DNA of 64,000 nt, taken from Hippopus hippopus (lineage: Eukaryota > Mollusca > Bivalvia > Cardiida > Cardiidae). The notes beneath the pieces were generated by a model. The model made no database searches. It saw nothing but the letters and a program-made list of their open reading frames with translations, and had not been told where the DNA came from. Within the stretch, counting starts at the first letter, position 1. Each line of letters starts with the position of its first letter. The stretch spans positions 20,923,558 through 20,987,557 of the forward strand of contig OX328112.1 in assembly GCA_946811185.2 (NCBI GenBank), in the 5' to 3' direction. Below, piece after piece: positions 22,345-32,559 of this stretch. Position numbers and translations under genes: made by a program.

Positions 22345-25300
22345 GTGAGGTACTCTCTTTCTTGTCATTTTTTTTTCCTGACCAGTCTTTGACCTATAAA
22401 TAGCACAAATCGAATAGTTTTGTTTTTCCTTTACAAAAAGATACATGACCAACCCAAACAGTTGTACAAACAACAGAAGACTATGATTTACTGTCATTTG
22501 CCTTTTTGTATGAATAATAACATGGCTCAGTGGTTAGGTGCAGGATTCAGACGTCCCGATTTTGATCCTCTCCTGACACACTGGGGTTTTCATTAGGAGT
22601 GTTCTTGGGCAAGACACTTCAGAGCCCAAGCCAATTGAGGTTGCCGTGATAACACTGAATTGGTCTTTAAAGCGGTGCAAGACACCATGTAATTGCACTT
22701 GTGTAAATACACCTGTCACCCGATGTACCATGTGAATAATAGGCATGACTTGACTTATGTTTGGTTGCGTGTTTGCACGGCCAATTGGGATCGATGGTAT
22801 AATTCTTTGAGGAAATCGTTTGTTTATTACAAATTGAATAGTCGTCATACATTTTTAATTTTAAGACAAGATGGACCTCCTTGCGGAATCAGAAGAGGAG
22901 CCAAGTTTGTCTCACAGCCGTTGTGGGAACGGACTGGTATATTATGGGAACCATTGCTACCTATTCAGCGAAGACAAATTGACCTGGTTCGAAGCGATGG
23001 TAATTAAACTTTTCAACTATTTGCAAGTTGATTGTAATCTGAACATGTGAAAGATGGTTTTCTTTTCCCGACGTAGCTGAATGTGTTGGCTTTAGATCTA
23101 CTTTTTAGTACAGATGAAAAATGACTAAACAGAAATTTGTGATTGGTCAAAAATGTAGACATGTTTATTTTAAGGGCCCCTGTCTATTTTCGGGCAAATT
23201 TACGCCGTCTATCTGTTTTAAAGATATTTATAGTTTTCAATGTTGTCTGTTTATCAGGGTGTGGTTAAGAGAGAGAGAGAGAGATGATGCTGATGATGAT
23301 GATGCCAAACCTCTTCCAAAATATCTGACAATTCTTACGAAAACTTTCGCATGCTGAACGCGGTTGAACATGAAATGCATGTATTAGATTGTAATTACAT
23401 AAATTCTATGTAGGCTGATAGGTCTCTTTTTTTTTTTTTTTTTTGTTAAAAGCTACAAAAAAACTTGTTTTTGAGAAAACAAAGCTCCATTTATATTCCC
23501 ACATGATTTCCAGTCCGTCTGCGCACAAGTTGTGGTGTCGAAGAATGGTCAAGCAGGCTGGCTATCACATATTTATAACTCAGCGGAACACGCATTCCTG
23601 AAGAGGGAAGTAGATAAGCGTGGCAAAGGTAAGTAACATGTAATGAGCCATGGATACTGTGTGATAAGGGGGCTTCTTGCATCTGCAAGAAGTATCCGGC
23701 CATGTCAGCCTGCCAAGTCCGCGCAGACTGACATGGGTAGAAATTTTTTGCTTTTAGTCAATTTTCTGCATGTCAAAGGATTATTCTACCTCATCACTCA
23801 GTCAGTTGTCAGACAAAATGGATTGTATTAATCCATAATTATAATATGACAACTTTCTTGGTATAATGGCTCATGGAGATGCATCAAGGCCTCTTTAGCC
23901 AGAGCATGACTTAAATGTAAATTTAACAAATACCACAAACACTCTCAAAGATTGAAGTCTAAACTTAAAGGCTTCCAGTATGTGTTCATAGACCTCGATC
24001 TCATGTTAAACTTTAGGGTTCATTTAATCGAAAAAAAAAAAAGGATAATTCTTAACCACAAACCACAAACACCCTCAAAGATTGAGGTCTAAACTTATAA
24101 GCTTCCAGCATGTGTTTATAAAACTTAATATCATGCTAAACTTTAGGGTTCATTTAAATCGTAAAAAACAAAAGGATAATTTTTCATTTAACCACAAACC
24201 ACAAATACCCTCAAAGCATGTGTTCATAAAACTTTAACTCATGCTAAACTTTAGGGTTCTTTTAAGGAATGAAGAGAACTTTTTTTGTTTTCATGGAGGT
24301 ATGAAAAAAAAAAAAACCTAATCACACTTTTGTATGAAACTGCTCTTCGCGGTTTCATACAAAAGTGTGATTAGGTTTTTTTTTTCATACCTCCATGAAA
24401 ACAAAAAAAGTTCTCTTCATTCCTTATAATTCAATATCACAGACAACAAACATGCACTTAAACAATACTAACTGCTTTTTCTTTTTTTGTAAATCCAACA
24501 TTGCGTATTTATTTAATGTCCATTTCATTCATATTTCATAGCACGGTAAAACTGCTCGTTCATGACGTAACAATGACGTAAATTCGTGACGTCATTATAG
24601 TATTGAACATTTGCAGATTTAGTCCATTTATTATTAGAAGTTCAATACGCTAGAATTAAGTGACAATGAGTTTTCAGCTCTCTCTTTGAATTTACTGTTG
24701 GATTTCTTTTTCAATATTCAGAGAAAATGAATTCAGCTTGCAATTTGAACTTCGGACTCGATATAGATCTAAAATCAGAAAGAAAAACATTTTAAAATCT
24801 CGTATACATGTTTGTTCACATTAGTTTGACTGCAAAAGTAGTTCCGGCACGGCTTAATTTTTTTTTTTTTTTTTTCATGGAGCTATGAAAAAGATTTTCA
24901 GCCAATCAGAACTCGCCAATGTTCATGAAAAAAACTAATATTGAATTATTTAATCGTAAAAAAAGGGATGATCTTTCATTTTACGCCTTACTAATCGAAA
25001 CAATTTTAGACCTGTCCAAATTCGTCCTAGATTGGTTACCTCCCCTGATACAGCTAACTTGTTTTACTGATTATCAAACGACACAATTTTAGACGTGTCT
25101 AACTTGAAGACATTTGCAGACGACACAATAAATGTTACACAAAAAATGATGTTTGTTTTGAGAAGAGGAGCTGGTTAATAGCATTTAATCCTATTCCAAA
25201 ATGTTTTCAAAAGGCTTTTTTCTCAGGGTCGTTTAAACTCGGGATCGAGTCGATTTACGTACATTTTCATGTACAGTGGCAACCAGTTTCAGCACTCCCA

Positions 25301-26687
25301 AACGACCAATTTTATATGTTTCAAATGGTAGGATTTGACTTTAAAAGGATGAAAAACATTGTGGGAAAAGGAGAAATGCTGTTTACCAGCATTTTCTCCT
25401 TTTTCCCCATAGTGTTTTCTACCTCTTCAGAGACAACCCCCATTATTTAAGCCACAGGTGATTTGTCGTCTGCAAATGCTTTCAGTTTGAAGAAGTCCAT
25501 TTTTATCTCCACCTGATAAGAGTTGATCCATGGCTGTATAAAAACATGTACCTCGTTTAACGTCTTGCATTTGATGGTTTTGAAAAACATTATTGAATAT
25601 GGTGATATGATTTGAAATAACCAGTTTCTCTACTCCAACAATGTTTTTTGTGCTTTTGAGAAACATTATTTGAGTCATGCTCTGGAAAAAGGGAGTTTAA
25701 TGCATCTCCATGATGCATGATACCTAGCAAGTCATCACATGATCATGGGTCTATAAAGTTCATTTTGTTTAGCAACCGACTAAATCATGAGGTAAACTAG
25801 TTCTTGGACATGCAACAAACTGACCAGTAGCAAAACGTTTCGGCCCGAGTCAGCCTGCACGGAGTGCACAGACTGACCTGAATCGATACTTTTTGCAGAT
25901 GCATTAAGCCCCCTTTTGACAGAGCCTGGCTCATTTGTATTTTCTATCCCTTGAAATGTTAATTTAAAAAAGGCCCGGTAGCAGCCAAAAGTAAACACTA
26001 CGAGAGTCAAAATGCATGTAAATGTAAATTATACCATTTAAACGTATTGAAATTATTGCGAAGATGACGATCTGTTATTTTATGGTCAGTTCATGTGTTG
26101 GTCGGTGGTAGAAAAAAGAATTCTAAAACTGGGTAAAAATTGTCAAGTCGCTCTATCTATTGTATACGAGTTTATTACACTGGTTTTAAAATTCCTTTTT
26201 TTTCCGCCAGCGACTAACACTTGTACCGTCCGCACAGGCTGACCTTGGCTGACCTTGGCTGAAATATTTTGCTTGTGGTTTATTTTCTGTATGTCAAAGG
26301 ACCAGTATACCTAATGATTCAGTCGGTTGTTTCACAAAATGGATTTCATGAATCTATAATAATATGATGATTGGGTTGTTATGAGGCATCATGGAGATGC
26401 ATTAAGCCCCCTTTTGCCAGAGCATGGCTCATATATGAATTGTTCACTAGTCTATTACTTCACAAACAGATCTATACTGGGTCGGTGGAACTGACATTAT
26501 GCTGCATAAACATTACGTATGGTACGGATGGAGAAACTTTGGGTGCCAAGACAGAAAGTGGTGGGGCAAAGGGGAACCCAACAACGCCGGGAACAACGAA
26601 CATTGTACGGAATTCAAGTCGGATGGCACGTTGAACGACGTCGATTGCGAGAACAAGCGTTACTTTATCTGCGAAAGAAGGTTGTAG
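22281..26687 (+). CDS. C-type lectin CTL-1 (secreted, single CRD, EPN type), four coding exons
   Basis: Coding exons are 22281-22344, 22866-22999, 23514-23628 and 26470-26687 (TAG stop), all with GT-AG borders and phases 1, 0, 1; the product is 176 residues. Residues 1-21 are a hydrophobic signal peptide (MGILSLLPLCLF...). The rest is one long-form C-type lectin domain: HCYLF, TWFEAM-SVC, GWLSHI, the YWVGG strand, GEPNN, NEHC, LNDVDC and FICERRL. The calcium/sugar site residues E-P-N, E, N and D are all present, and EPN usually indicates mannose-type ligands. Expected disulfides are RC-HC, VC-IC and HC-DC; one further Cys (FGCQD) is unpaired. A secreted pattern-recognition role in innate immunity is inferred from the family. 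Unlike CTL-2 and CTL-3 it lacks the CVSC pair before the domain. The ATG is the first after the predicted splice of a noncoding exon. Confidence 0.9.
22520..22732 (+). mobile_element. tRNA-derived SINE in CTL-1 intron 2
   Basis: Head CATGGCTCAGTGGTTAGGTG, box B-like TTTTGATCC, then TTCTTGGGCAAGACACTTC. TGAATAATA at 22511-22519 and 22733-22741 is a 9-bp target duplication. The same insertion is in CTL-2 and CTL-3. Confidence 0.75.
22866..22999 (+). CDS. CTL-1 coding exon 2 (linker and first CRD strand)
   Basis: The acceptor is TTTTAAG and the donor is GTAATT; the exon is 134 bases. It encodes an acidic linker (LAESEEEP), then SLSHSRCGNGLVYYG, HCYLF and TWFEAM. The two cysteines seen here in the paralogs (CVSC) are S and H in this copy. 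Confidence 0.9.
23269..23303. repeat. (GA)n and (GAT)n microsatellites in CTL-1 intron 3
   Basis: About eight GA units followed by a short GAT run. The GA tract is conserved in place in CTL-2 (expanded) and CTL-3. Confidence 0.85.
23514..23628 (+). CDS. CTL-1 coding exon 3 (first helices of the CRD)
   Basis: The acceptor is TTTCCAG and the donor is GTAAGT; 115 bases, phases 0 to 1. It encodes SVCAQVVVSKNGQAGWLSHI and then AEHAFLKREVDKRGK, the usual alpha-helical part with the conserved core Cys. Confidence 0.9.
23643..23913 (-). repeat. Family A MITE in CTL-1 intron 4
   Basis: Reversed copy from ATGAGCCATGGATACTG to AGAGCATGACTTAAA. The counterpart in CTL-2 (38514-38993) carries a C insertion that this copy lacks. 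Confidence 0.8.
23931..24262. repeat. About 125-bp direct repeat, three units
   Basis: Units run from ACCACAAACACYCTCAAAGA to CTTTAGGGTTCATTTAA; the third is shortened. Unit 2 has a single interrupted copy (39020-39510). Confidence 0.75.
24266..24949. mobile_element. TTAA-flanked insertion with a near-perfect 74-bp-arm hairpin
   Basis: The hairpin spans 24266-24423 (arms GGAATGAAGAGAAC...; loop TGCTCTTCGCG). The whole insert is flanked by TTAA at 24262-24265 and 24950-24953. ATAATTCAATAT after the hairpin is the complement of the right end, so the insert may be composite. Confidence 0.6.
25055..25525. repeat. Two family D MITEs in CTL-1 intron 4
   Basis: Copies at 25055-25250 and 25310-25525; the second has ATTGTGGGAAAAGGAGAAAT and its arm. 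Counterparts at 39625-39815 and 39880-40110. Confidence 0.6.
25671..25934 (+). repeat. Family A MITE in CTL-1 intron 4
   Basis: TCATGCTCTGGAAAAAGGGA to GAGCCTGGCTCAT, with the hairpin near the right end. Its paralog 40530-40702 has lost the hairpin. Confidence 0.8.
25972..26225. repeat. Family N element, right arm truncated
   Basis: Contains ATTGCGAAGATGACGATCTG and GCCAGCGACTAACACTTG. The complete palindromic copy is at 30865-31190. Confidence 0.55.
26226..26436 (-). repeat. Family A MITE fragment just before CTL-1 last exon
   Basis: Ends 33 bases upstream of the exon. Counterparts before the CTL-2 (41005-41262) and CTL-3 (47842-48100, inverted) last exons show the insertion is ancestral. 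Confidence 0.7.
26470..26687 (+). CDS. CTL-1 coding exon 4 (ligand-binding half, stop)
   Basis: The acceptor is CACAAACAG; 218 bases including TAG. It encodes YWVGG, YVWYGW, GEPNNAG, NEHC, LNDVDC and the C-terminal YFICERRL. All calcium-site 2 residues sit in this exon. The stop is followed within about 25 bases by a MITE (26712-27104). Confidence 0.92.
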
Positions 26688-26711
26688 GGCCTAATCGCAA
26701 CTCAGCGGCAA

Positions 26712-27104
26712 AAGGCCCGTTTACACTAGTAAACATTTGTTTGCAAACATCACCAAACACTGTGTTTGCTGTTGTCTACAAACAAGACCAGTCAGCGATG
26801 AGACCAGTCAGCAAAAAAAAAAAAGCGAACATCACCAAACAGTGTTCTTGATATTTGGACATGTTCAGTGTTCCTTACTCTGTATGCTGTTGTTTGGTGA
26901 TGTTTGGTGGTGTCTAAATATATTGACCAGTCAGAAGTTGTCTTTTTATCATGTGATGGATGTGTCACATGATCTTCAAACATCACAATACACTGCATGC
27001 CATTGTTGTAGTGTAGACAACTTACGGACGAACATGACCAAACATAACCAAATAAATGTTTGGTGGTGTTTACAAACAAATGTTTACTTGTTTGGACGGG
27101 CCTT
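26712..27104 (+). repeat. Family L MITE in the CTL-1 3' flank
   Basis: Inverted ends AAGGCCCGTTTACACTAG and TGTTTGGACGGGCCTT plus many inverted AAACATCACCAAACA/TGTTTGGTGATGTTT motifs. Starts 25 bases after the stop codon. Shared by all three lectin genes. Confidence 0.8.
27051..27056 (+). promoter_or_regulatory. Candidate CTL-1 polyadenylation signal inside MITE L
   Basis: This is the first AATAAA I find after the CTL-1 stop, 364 bases downstream. It lies inside the palindromic element that forms most of the presumed 3'UTR. Confidence 0.4.
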
Positions 27105-27237
27105 AAGAAAGGTTAATAACTGTTCTGAGCACTGCTTTACAGTCGTCTGTTTGATTTTCCCTTCAGCTTTCGTTTAAATATATTCTATTGCCATGTTAAT
27201 TTATACAAAAAATTACCAAACTGTATACACAATATAT

Positions 27238-27502
27238 ATGAGCCATGTTTTGGCAAAATGGGTTTTATGCATCTTCATGATGCATTATACCAAGCAAGTC
27301 ATCACATAATTATGAATCCATAAAATTCACCTTGTCTAACATTCAACTGAATAAAGGTGTACAACGGTTGTTGACATGCAGAACATTCACCAATAACAAA
27401 AAGTTTCGGCCCAGGTCAGCCTGTGCGGAGTGCGCAGGCTGACCTGGGTCGATACTTTTTGCAGATGCATCGTGCACCCTTTTCAAAGAGTGTATATGGC
27501 TA
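27238..27502 (+). repeat. Family A MITE downstream of CTL-1
   Basis: ATGAGCCATGTTTTGGCAAA left end; hairpin with TCAGCCTGTGCGGAGTGCGC. Shared with 42317-42594 and, inverted, 46215-46463. Confidence 0.8.
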
Positions 27503-27825
27503 TTACATACGTAAAAATCCACTGACAAGATAAAAGGGTCTGACCACAAGTTCACTCAACTTAGAGATTCCGTTATTCCTTTTACGAAATTACAATTTTT
27601 AGAGTCTCCCATTTTTACTTTTGGCTTTCGAACACTATGCACCATTTTCTTTTATTTATGGGCGACAATTTTGTTCCAATTACTCACTTACATGGTAATG
27701 GCAATTAAAATTTCAAATTATAAAAAAAAGATGAAGATCTATCTTGGAAATAAAAAAAAAAAAACCGTCAGATATTATATGACTAATAAACGATTGATTC
27801 CCTACATCTTCGATATGAACTCTTA

Positions 27826-28210
27826 TCCTGCTAAATAAGTGAAATGAAATTTCCAAGTCGATAGTAAAAAACTCCAATGACACTATGAATTCCTATGGGA
27901 ATGAATGAAACACTATGAAAAACAGCACTTTATTGTTTGATATTTTGGCTATTCGCCTTTTTTTAGAGTTCAAAACATAAAAGTGTTTCGAACTCTTGAA
28001 AAAGGCAATTAGCTGAAATATCGAACAATAGAGTGCTGTTTTTCATAGTAAAAATCCCACATTTGATATTTAAAAGGTGTCTTTTTTTAAATGTATCTCC
28101 TTATCGAAATATATAGATCTAAGATCAGACTGCATGTTCTGTGTAGTCTGATCTTGATCTACACTGTCCGCAAATGGTCCTTGAGTCGCGCTTTGCAAAC
28201 GAAGGGTTAA
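27826..28210. repeat. Family F MITE interrupted by a hairpin element
   Basis: F sequence resumes across the insert at 27871-28044. Its hairpin is AGATCAGACTGCATGTTCTG. The uninterrupted paralog is at 42930-43110. Confidence 0.7.
27871..28044. mobile_element. 174-bp palindromic insertion with 10-bp direct repeats
   Basis: Flanked by ATAGTAAAAA at 27861-27870 and 28045-28054. Arms include ATGAAAAACAGCACTTTATT and TTCGAACTCTTGAAAAAGGC. Confidence 0.6.
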
Positions 28211-28484
28211 CTGTTTTTCGCTTATTTTCCTGACAACCTGTGAGCTATTTACTTATTTTTCACTTCCGCCATGGCACGATGATTTACATTATGTTATTTT
28301 CATGTTTTCTTTCTTATATCATTATTTACTATTGTAAGTTTCTGTCATTAAAGTCTTTCGTTTATTCTCAGGTTCGTTCTTTCGTTCGATATTAAAATTC
28401 CTTACGACAGAAATTTAGATTTTTACAAATAGAAAGCGGTTCTAAGCGATCGTCTAAATTTGGCTGAGAAAGAAGTATTTGTCT

Positions 28485-28745
28485 ACAAAACGAGAAAAAC
28501 ACTGCAGGTTAAGAAGAAAAAGCTTGGAATCCGATTTTTTTTCTGTTTCCACAATGTTTTCAGAATCTCTCTTTTATATGGCTGTTAAAATACAGGGTTG
28601 TTTGGTAAAGGGTTGAACAAAACTACCGGTACTCGATTGAAAAAATTGTGGGAAAGTAGAAAATGTTGGATACCAACAATTTTTACTTTCTGATTTTTTT
28701 CCAATGCCCTCTTCTTTACGTTCTTAAAAAACAGGACTTTTTGCT
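28485..28745. repeat. Degenerate family D copies
   Basis: Two worn palindromes (GCTTGGAATCCGATTTTT; AATGTTGGATACCAACAATT). Counterparts near 43400-43640. Confidence 0.45.
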
Positions 28746-28894
28746 AGTTTTAACCTTGCCATACCCGATGAATGTAGACAAAGATCAGCCCAAACATACG
28801 TGCTGTCTGATCTTGATCTGTAATCTGTGTCCATATTCACCAACCATTCTTAAATCCATTTAAAATCCAATTCTAGATTTAGAGAGTTACGAAA

Positions 28895-29099
28895 CTTTTG
28901 GGCCCGCACTCACCAACCATTCTAAAGAACATTCTCGGTCTTATTCGTCATAATTTTCTAAATTTGAAAGTAACACAACTTCTGATTGGCTAAACCATTT
29001 GGTTTAGCCAATCAGAAGTTGTGTTACTTTCAAATTTAGAAAAATTTTGAGAATAAGACTGAGAAAATTCTTAAGAAAAGTTGGTGAATACGGGCCCTG
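28895..29099. repeat. Family I palindromic MITE, well preserved
   Basis: Ends GGGCCCGCACTCACCAACCA and TTGGTGAATACGGGCCC. Centre GATTGGCTAAACCATTTGGT forms a long hairpin. Confidence 0.75.
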
Positions 29100-29114
29100 A
29101 AAAGAATCATTTAA

Positions 29115-29275
29115 ACCTTTACCATACAACCCCGAGTTTTGACGACCTTCAGAGAGAAAGTATGTGAAAACATTGTGGGAAAAGGAGACAATGCTGGTGA
29201 CAAACATTACTAACTGAGTGATATCTAACTTGTCGTCAGCATTTGCCTACAAATTGGACAAGTCGTTTGGTAAAG
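29115..29275. repeat. Family D MITE, partial
   Basis: CCTTTACCATACAACCCCGA left end, single arm ATTGTGGGAAAAGGAGACAA, right end TCGTTTGGTAAAGAATAA. Confidence 0.6.
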
Positions 29276-29346
29276 AATAAAGTAAGACATGTATTAATTC
29301 TAAACAATAAGTTTGAAAAGAAAATTTTCGTCGACTTCTCTATGAC

Positions 29347-29616
29347 CAGATCAAAGGGTCCAGCGTAGCTCAGTGGTAAAGTGTAGGACTCGTGACCTGG
29401 AGAACCCTTGTTCGAATCTCACTGGATCTACAGGATTTCTTTTTTTTTTACGTGGGAGTGTTCTTGGGCAAGACTCTTCAGAGCCCTTGCCTAGCACTGG
29501 TGAAACCCAGGAAATACATAATAAATACAATAAAAATACATAATAATCAATATGTGAGCTGTCGCCGTGTTACGACAGAAATAATGTTAAAAGCGGCGTA
29601 AAACACCCTTCGATCA
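29347..29616 (+). mobile_element. tRNA-derived SINE with 8-bp target duplication
   Basis: Head GTCCAGCGTAGCTCAGTGGT, box B TTGTTCGAATCTC, TTCTTGGGCAAGACTCTTC core, tail AAGCGGCGTAAAACACC. TCTATGAC at 29339-29346 and 29618-29625. Confidence 0.75.
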
Positions 29617-29625
29617 ATCTATGAC

Positions 29626-30129
29626 AAGGCCTAGCTATCAAGCCTCGCTCTTGAGTCATTCTGATAAATAAGGTTCTAAAGAAAATTGTACTAGATATGT
29701 TAACTCTTTCCCAGACGCAAACAAACGGAAGTATTTCTTGGATTCCATCCCCGAGGACTATAATCCATCGAAACCTCAAAATGACTGTATGAAAATTTAA
29801 ATGTGAAAAAGTGTTGCTGACGCTAGATAATGGTGAATTAACAGAGACGTGATGATCTAGCCTTGCACGTGTCTGAAAACCTGAGCAAAAACATTTCGGT
29901 ATAGTTCTTTTTTTACCTGAATACAATTGTTACACCTTTACTGTTTCTTCATCATGAATTTTATAATTTAGCGTCTTACGTGTCTATTGCTTGACTCTTC
30001 ATGATGAAAGAGGATAGTCGGAAGCAACCGGAATCTGACGAAACTATTTCACTGCAGATCAGATACCACCTCCTCATCAAAGATGGTAACAGCCGGAAAC
30101 TGACAAATCTATTTCACTGCAGATCGGAT
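29626..30129. other. No gene; unit 1 downstream segment
   Basis: 29815-30150 matches 43925-44230, including TATTTCACTGCAGATCAGAT repeated twice. No ORF of interest. Confidence 0.5.
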
Positions 30130-30545
30130 ATCACCGCCCCCATTCGGCATACTTCAGGTGATCCGGTGATCAAGTCCCTCGGCTGTATCACGTAGCTTGA
30201 TATGCACGTACACGGTACATTTCTTCGCCAGAAATACACTGGTTCGCCGTCCTTAAAATCGTGCCACTCCACTTAGAGATTAAACACGACTCACCATTTT
30301 CTGTAGGAATCTTTCCAAGTACGTTTCCCATGACAAACAGTTTGCACATTTATTTTCGTTCTATCAATTATGTTGGCATTTTTCAGCGATAGGTGCTTAT
30401 CACCGTGGCAGTTGTTGCCGTTGCTAATCGATTTACAGGGCGCCCTTATGATAAGATCATGTGACTGGTAGTATTTCAAAATGGAAACCCCTTTGATACA
30501 GACGAGGTTAGTTGTAGGCACGGAATCGACCGAGTTGTGACGAGT
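30130..30545 (+). repeat. Family J element, uninterrupted
   Basis: CATTCGGCATACTTCAGGTG to ACCGAGTTGTGACGAGTG. It marks the junction of units 1 and 2. Lacks the K insertion. Confidence 0.6.
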
Positions 30546-30864
30546 GCACCTGCCCATCAGTTTCGCCTGTTCCTATTCTACGACATGCTCGGTGTAAAAC
30601 ACCGTCACACGGGGCCTAGATTTGAAGTCTCATCCGAAAGACAGTCAGTAATTGGAGTTAGCTGATGTCTGCAGAAAATACTGTAGGAATAGGGTGGAAA
30701 TACTGGTTACCAGCATTTTCTCGTTTTCACGCATTGTATTCAAAAGGCTTCTTCGTCAGGGTGTTTGGTAAACGGTCGTTCCAACAAGCCTTACGGCTGA
30801 TCTCAATATTCGTCAATACGACGAATTTAGTTGACTTTTAACAAAATGAGTCCGAGTCTTGTTA

Positions 30865-31190
30865 AAGGCCCTGTAGCGACGAAAAGTAAACAGTGAGTAT
30901 GACAAAATGCATCTGAATTTAACCTATACCACTTAAAAATATGGAAATTATTGTGAAGATGACAATCTGTTATTGTACGGTCGGTCCAAGTATTTGTCTC
31001 CGGCTAGAAAATGAATTCTAAAACTAGGTAAAAGATTGCCAGGTCGCTCTATCTTTTTTTATTTATTTTTTACCTGGTTTTGAAATTCATTTTTCTGCCA
31101 GCGACTAACACTTGGAACGACCGTACAATAACAGATTGTCATCTTCTATAATTTCCATACTTTTAAATGGTATAAATTATTTGGTGTACT
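30865..31190. repeat. Family N long palindrome
   Basis: Arms of about 65 bases from ATACCACTTAAAAATATGGA to ACGGTCGGTCCAAGT are repeated inverted at the right end. Confidence 0.7.
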
Positions 31191-32085
31191 GACAAAAGCC
31201 CACTGGGTAAAAAGCCCGCTAAGTGAAAAGCCCCTTCTATATGAAATGATAGTATATATTAAAACACTTCTTAGAAAAAAGAAATCAAACTATAGGACTT
31301 TTATTACGAAAAAGTTGTGGGAAAAGTGGGAATTGCCGGTAAGAGGTATTTCATGTTTTATCACAATGTTTCCAAACCTTGTTTCACCTTTTTATCATAA
31401 TGCTTTCAAACCTTATTTCTAAGGGTCCTAAAGAACGACGTAACTTAGAAATCACTGTTGGAAAAGGAGGCATTTTACCTATAATTACCTTTAACTGGTT
31501 CAGACTCTGAAAGTGTGGAGGTAATCTTCATGGTTTGTAGACTATTACATTGGATACATGCAACATGAAAGAATGAAACAAAGCTACGCTGACTTATTAA
31601 ACAATCATTGAACTTAATCGGTCGATTTTTCTGTCTTAAAATCTTCCTTTTCTTTTAAATGTATTGTATTTCAATTTTCACCATGAGCTATAAAATTTGC
31701 AAATTGTATACCATTGAACAAAAAGTGATATTAAAAAAAAACAAACTCAAACACACACATTCATATAGCTAAAACAAATAACAGACCCTTCTAATATCAA
31801 ATATAGTTTTATAACACCATCCATAATAAAATTAGTAAATTTTATTCACTCACAAAAATGCTTCATAAAGTCGTACTCACAATATTGCATGAACAAAAAA
31901 GATTATAAATTCATAAATTCATTTAAACATAGGATTTACTCATTTTGTAGTACTAGTGGGCTTTTGTCCAGTTTTCATTTAAGGGTATATATAATAGGCT
32001 TTTCACCAGTGGGCTTTTGTCCAGGTTTTTTTTTTACCTTGTGGGCTTTTCACCTGGTGCGCTTTTTACCTACATTCGAATTATT
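31188..32085. mobile_element. Element M with AAAAGCCC/GGGCTTTT subterminal arrays
   Basis: Left end GACAAAAGCCCACTGGGTAA and right end have inverted arrays of GTGGGCTTTTGTCCAG and GGGCTTTTCACC. The interior is AT-rich without ORFs. Nonautonomous; class unknown. Confidence 0.45.
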
Positions 32086-32184
32086 TTTAGATGCATTTTA
32101 ACACCTCGTGGTTTACTTTTGGCAGCAGTTATGACTTTAATTAAAGGTATTTTAGTTTATTACATGTATTGTGTTTATGAAATC

Positions 32185-32405
32185 GTGTTTAACTCTTTAC
32201 CAGACAACAACATTAAAAAGACTTGTCAAGATTGCATTTACAGACGAAAGAATCACTGTAGCTCAAATGCTAAGAAATTTCTTTGAAGAAATAGAAAATG
32301 CTGTGGGAAAAGAGAAGATGATAATCCTCTCCTTTGCTCACGACGTTTTTAAAGACTTTCTTTCTCAGGGTTGATAAAACTCGAATTGTCTGGTAAAGGG
32401 TTGAT
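32185..32405. repeat. Family D MITE
   Basis: AACTCTTTACCAGACAACAA to TGTCTGGTAAAGGGTTGA. Paralog of 15193-15382. Confidence 0.6.
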
Positions 32406-32559
32406 TTTGATTTCCAATGAGTAACGCTTAAGATTCTGATAATCTGAAATCTTGTCATGGAAAATCCGGATCTAATTAAGTGCTGACAAATGATTTTGGC
32501 CATTCCTTATTTTGTAATTATATTTATGACATGTGTAGGTCTTACAATGCAAATATAAA

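Larger units (their letters stand above)
14540..30545 (+). repeat. Segmental duplication, unit 1 (contains CTL-1)
   Basis: Collinear blocks match unit 2: 14590-14830 with 30550-30820, 15775-16220 with 32560-33301, 16558-17900 with 33868-35264, 22257-23640 with 36499-38514, 26200-27110 with 41000-41925, 28080-28330 with 43015-43230, and 29850-30150 with 43930-44230. Spacing varies because of private insertions. Edges are approximate. Confidence 0.7.

Noticed and set aside
22693..23007. 104-codon frame overlapping CTL-1 exon 2
   Set aside because: Shifted-frame shadow of the lectin exon; the lectin frame has conserved motifs and splice sites.
26737..27177. 146-codon open frame after CTL-1
   Set aside because: Lies within MITE L; repeated HHQT/CLQT-like stretches reflect the inverted motifs.
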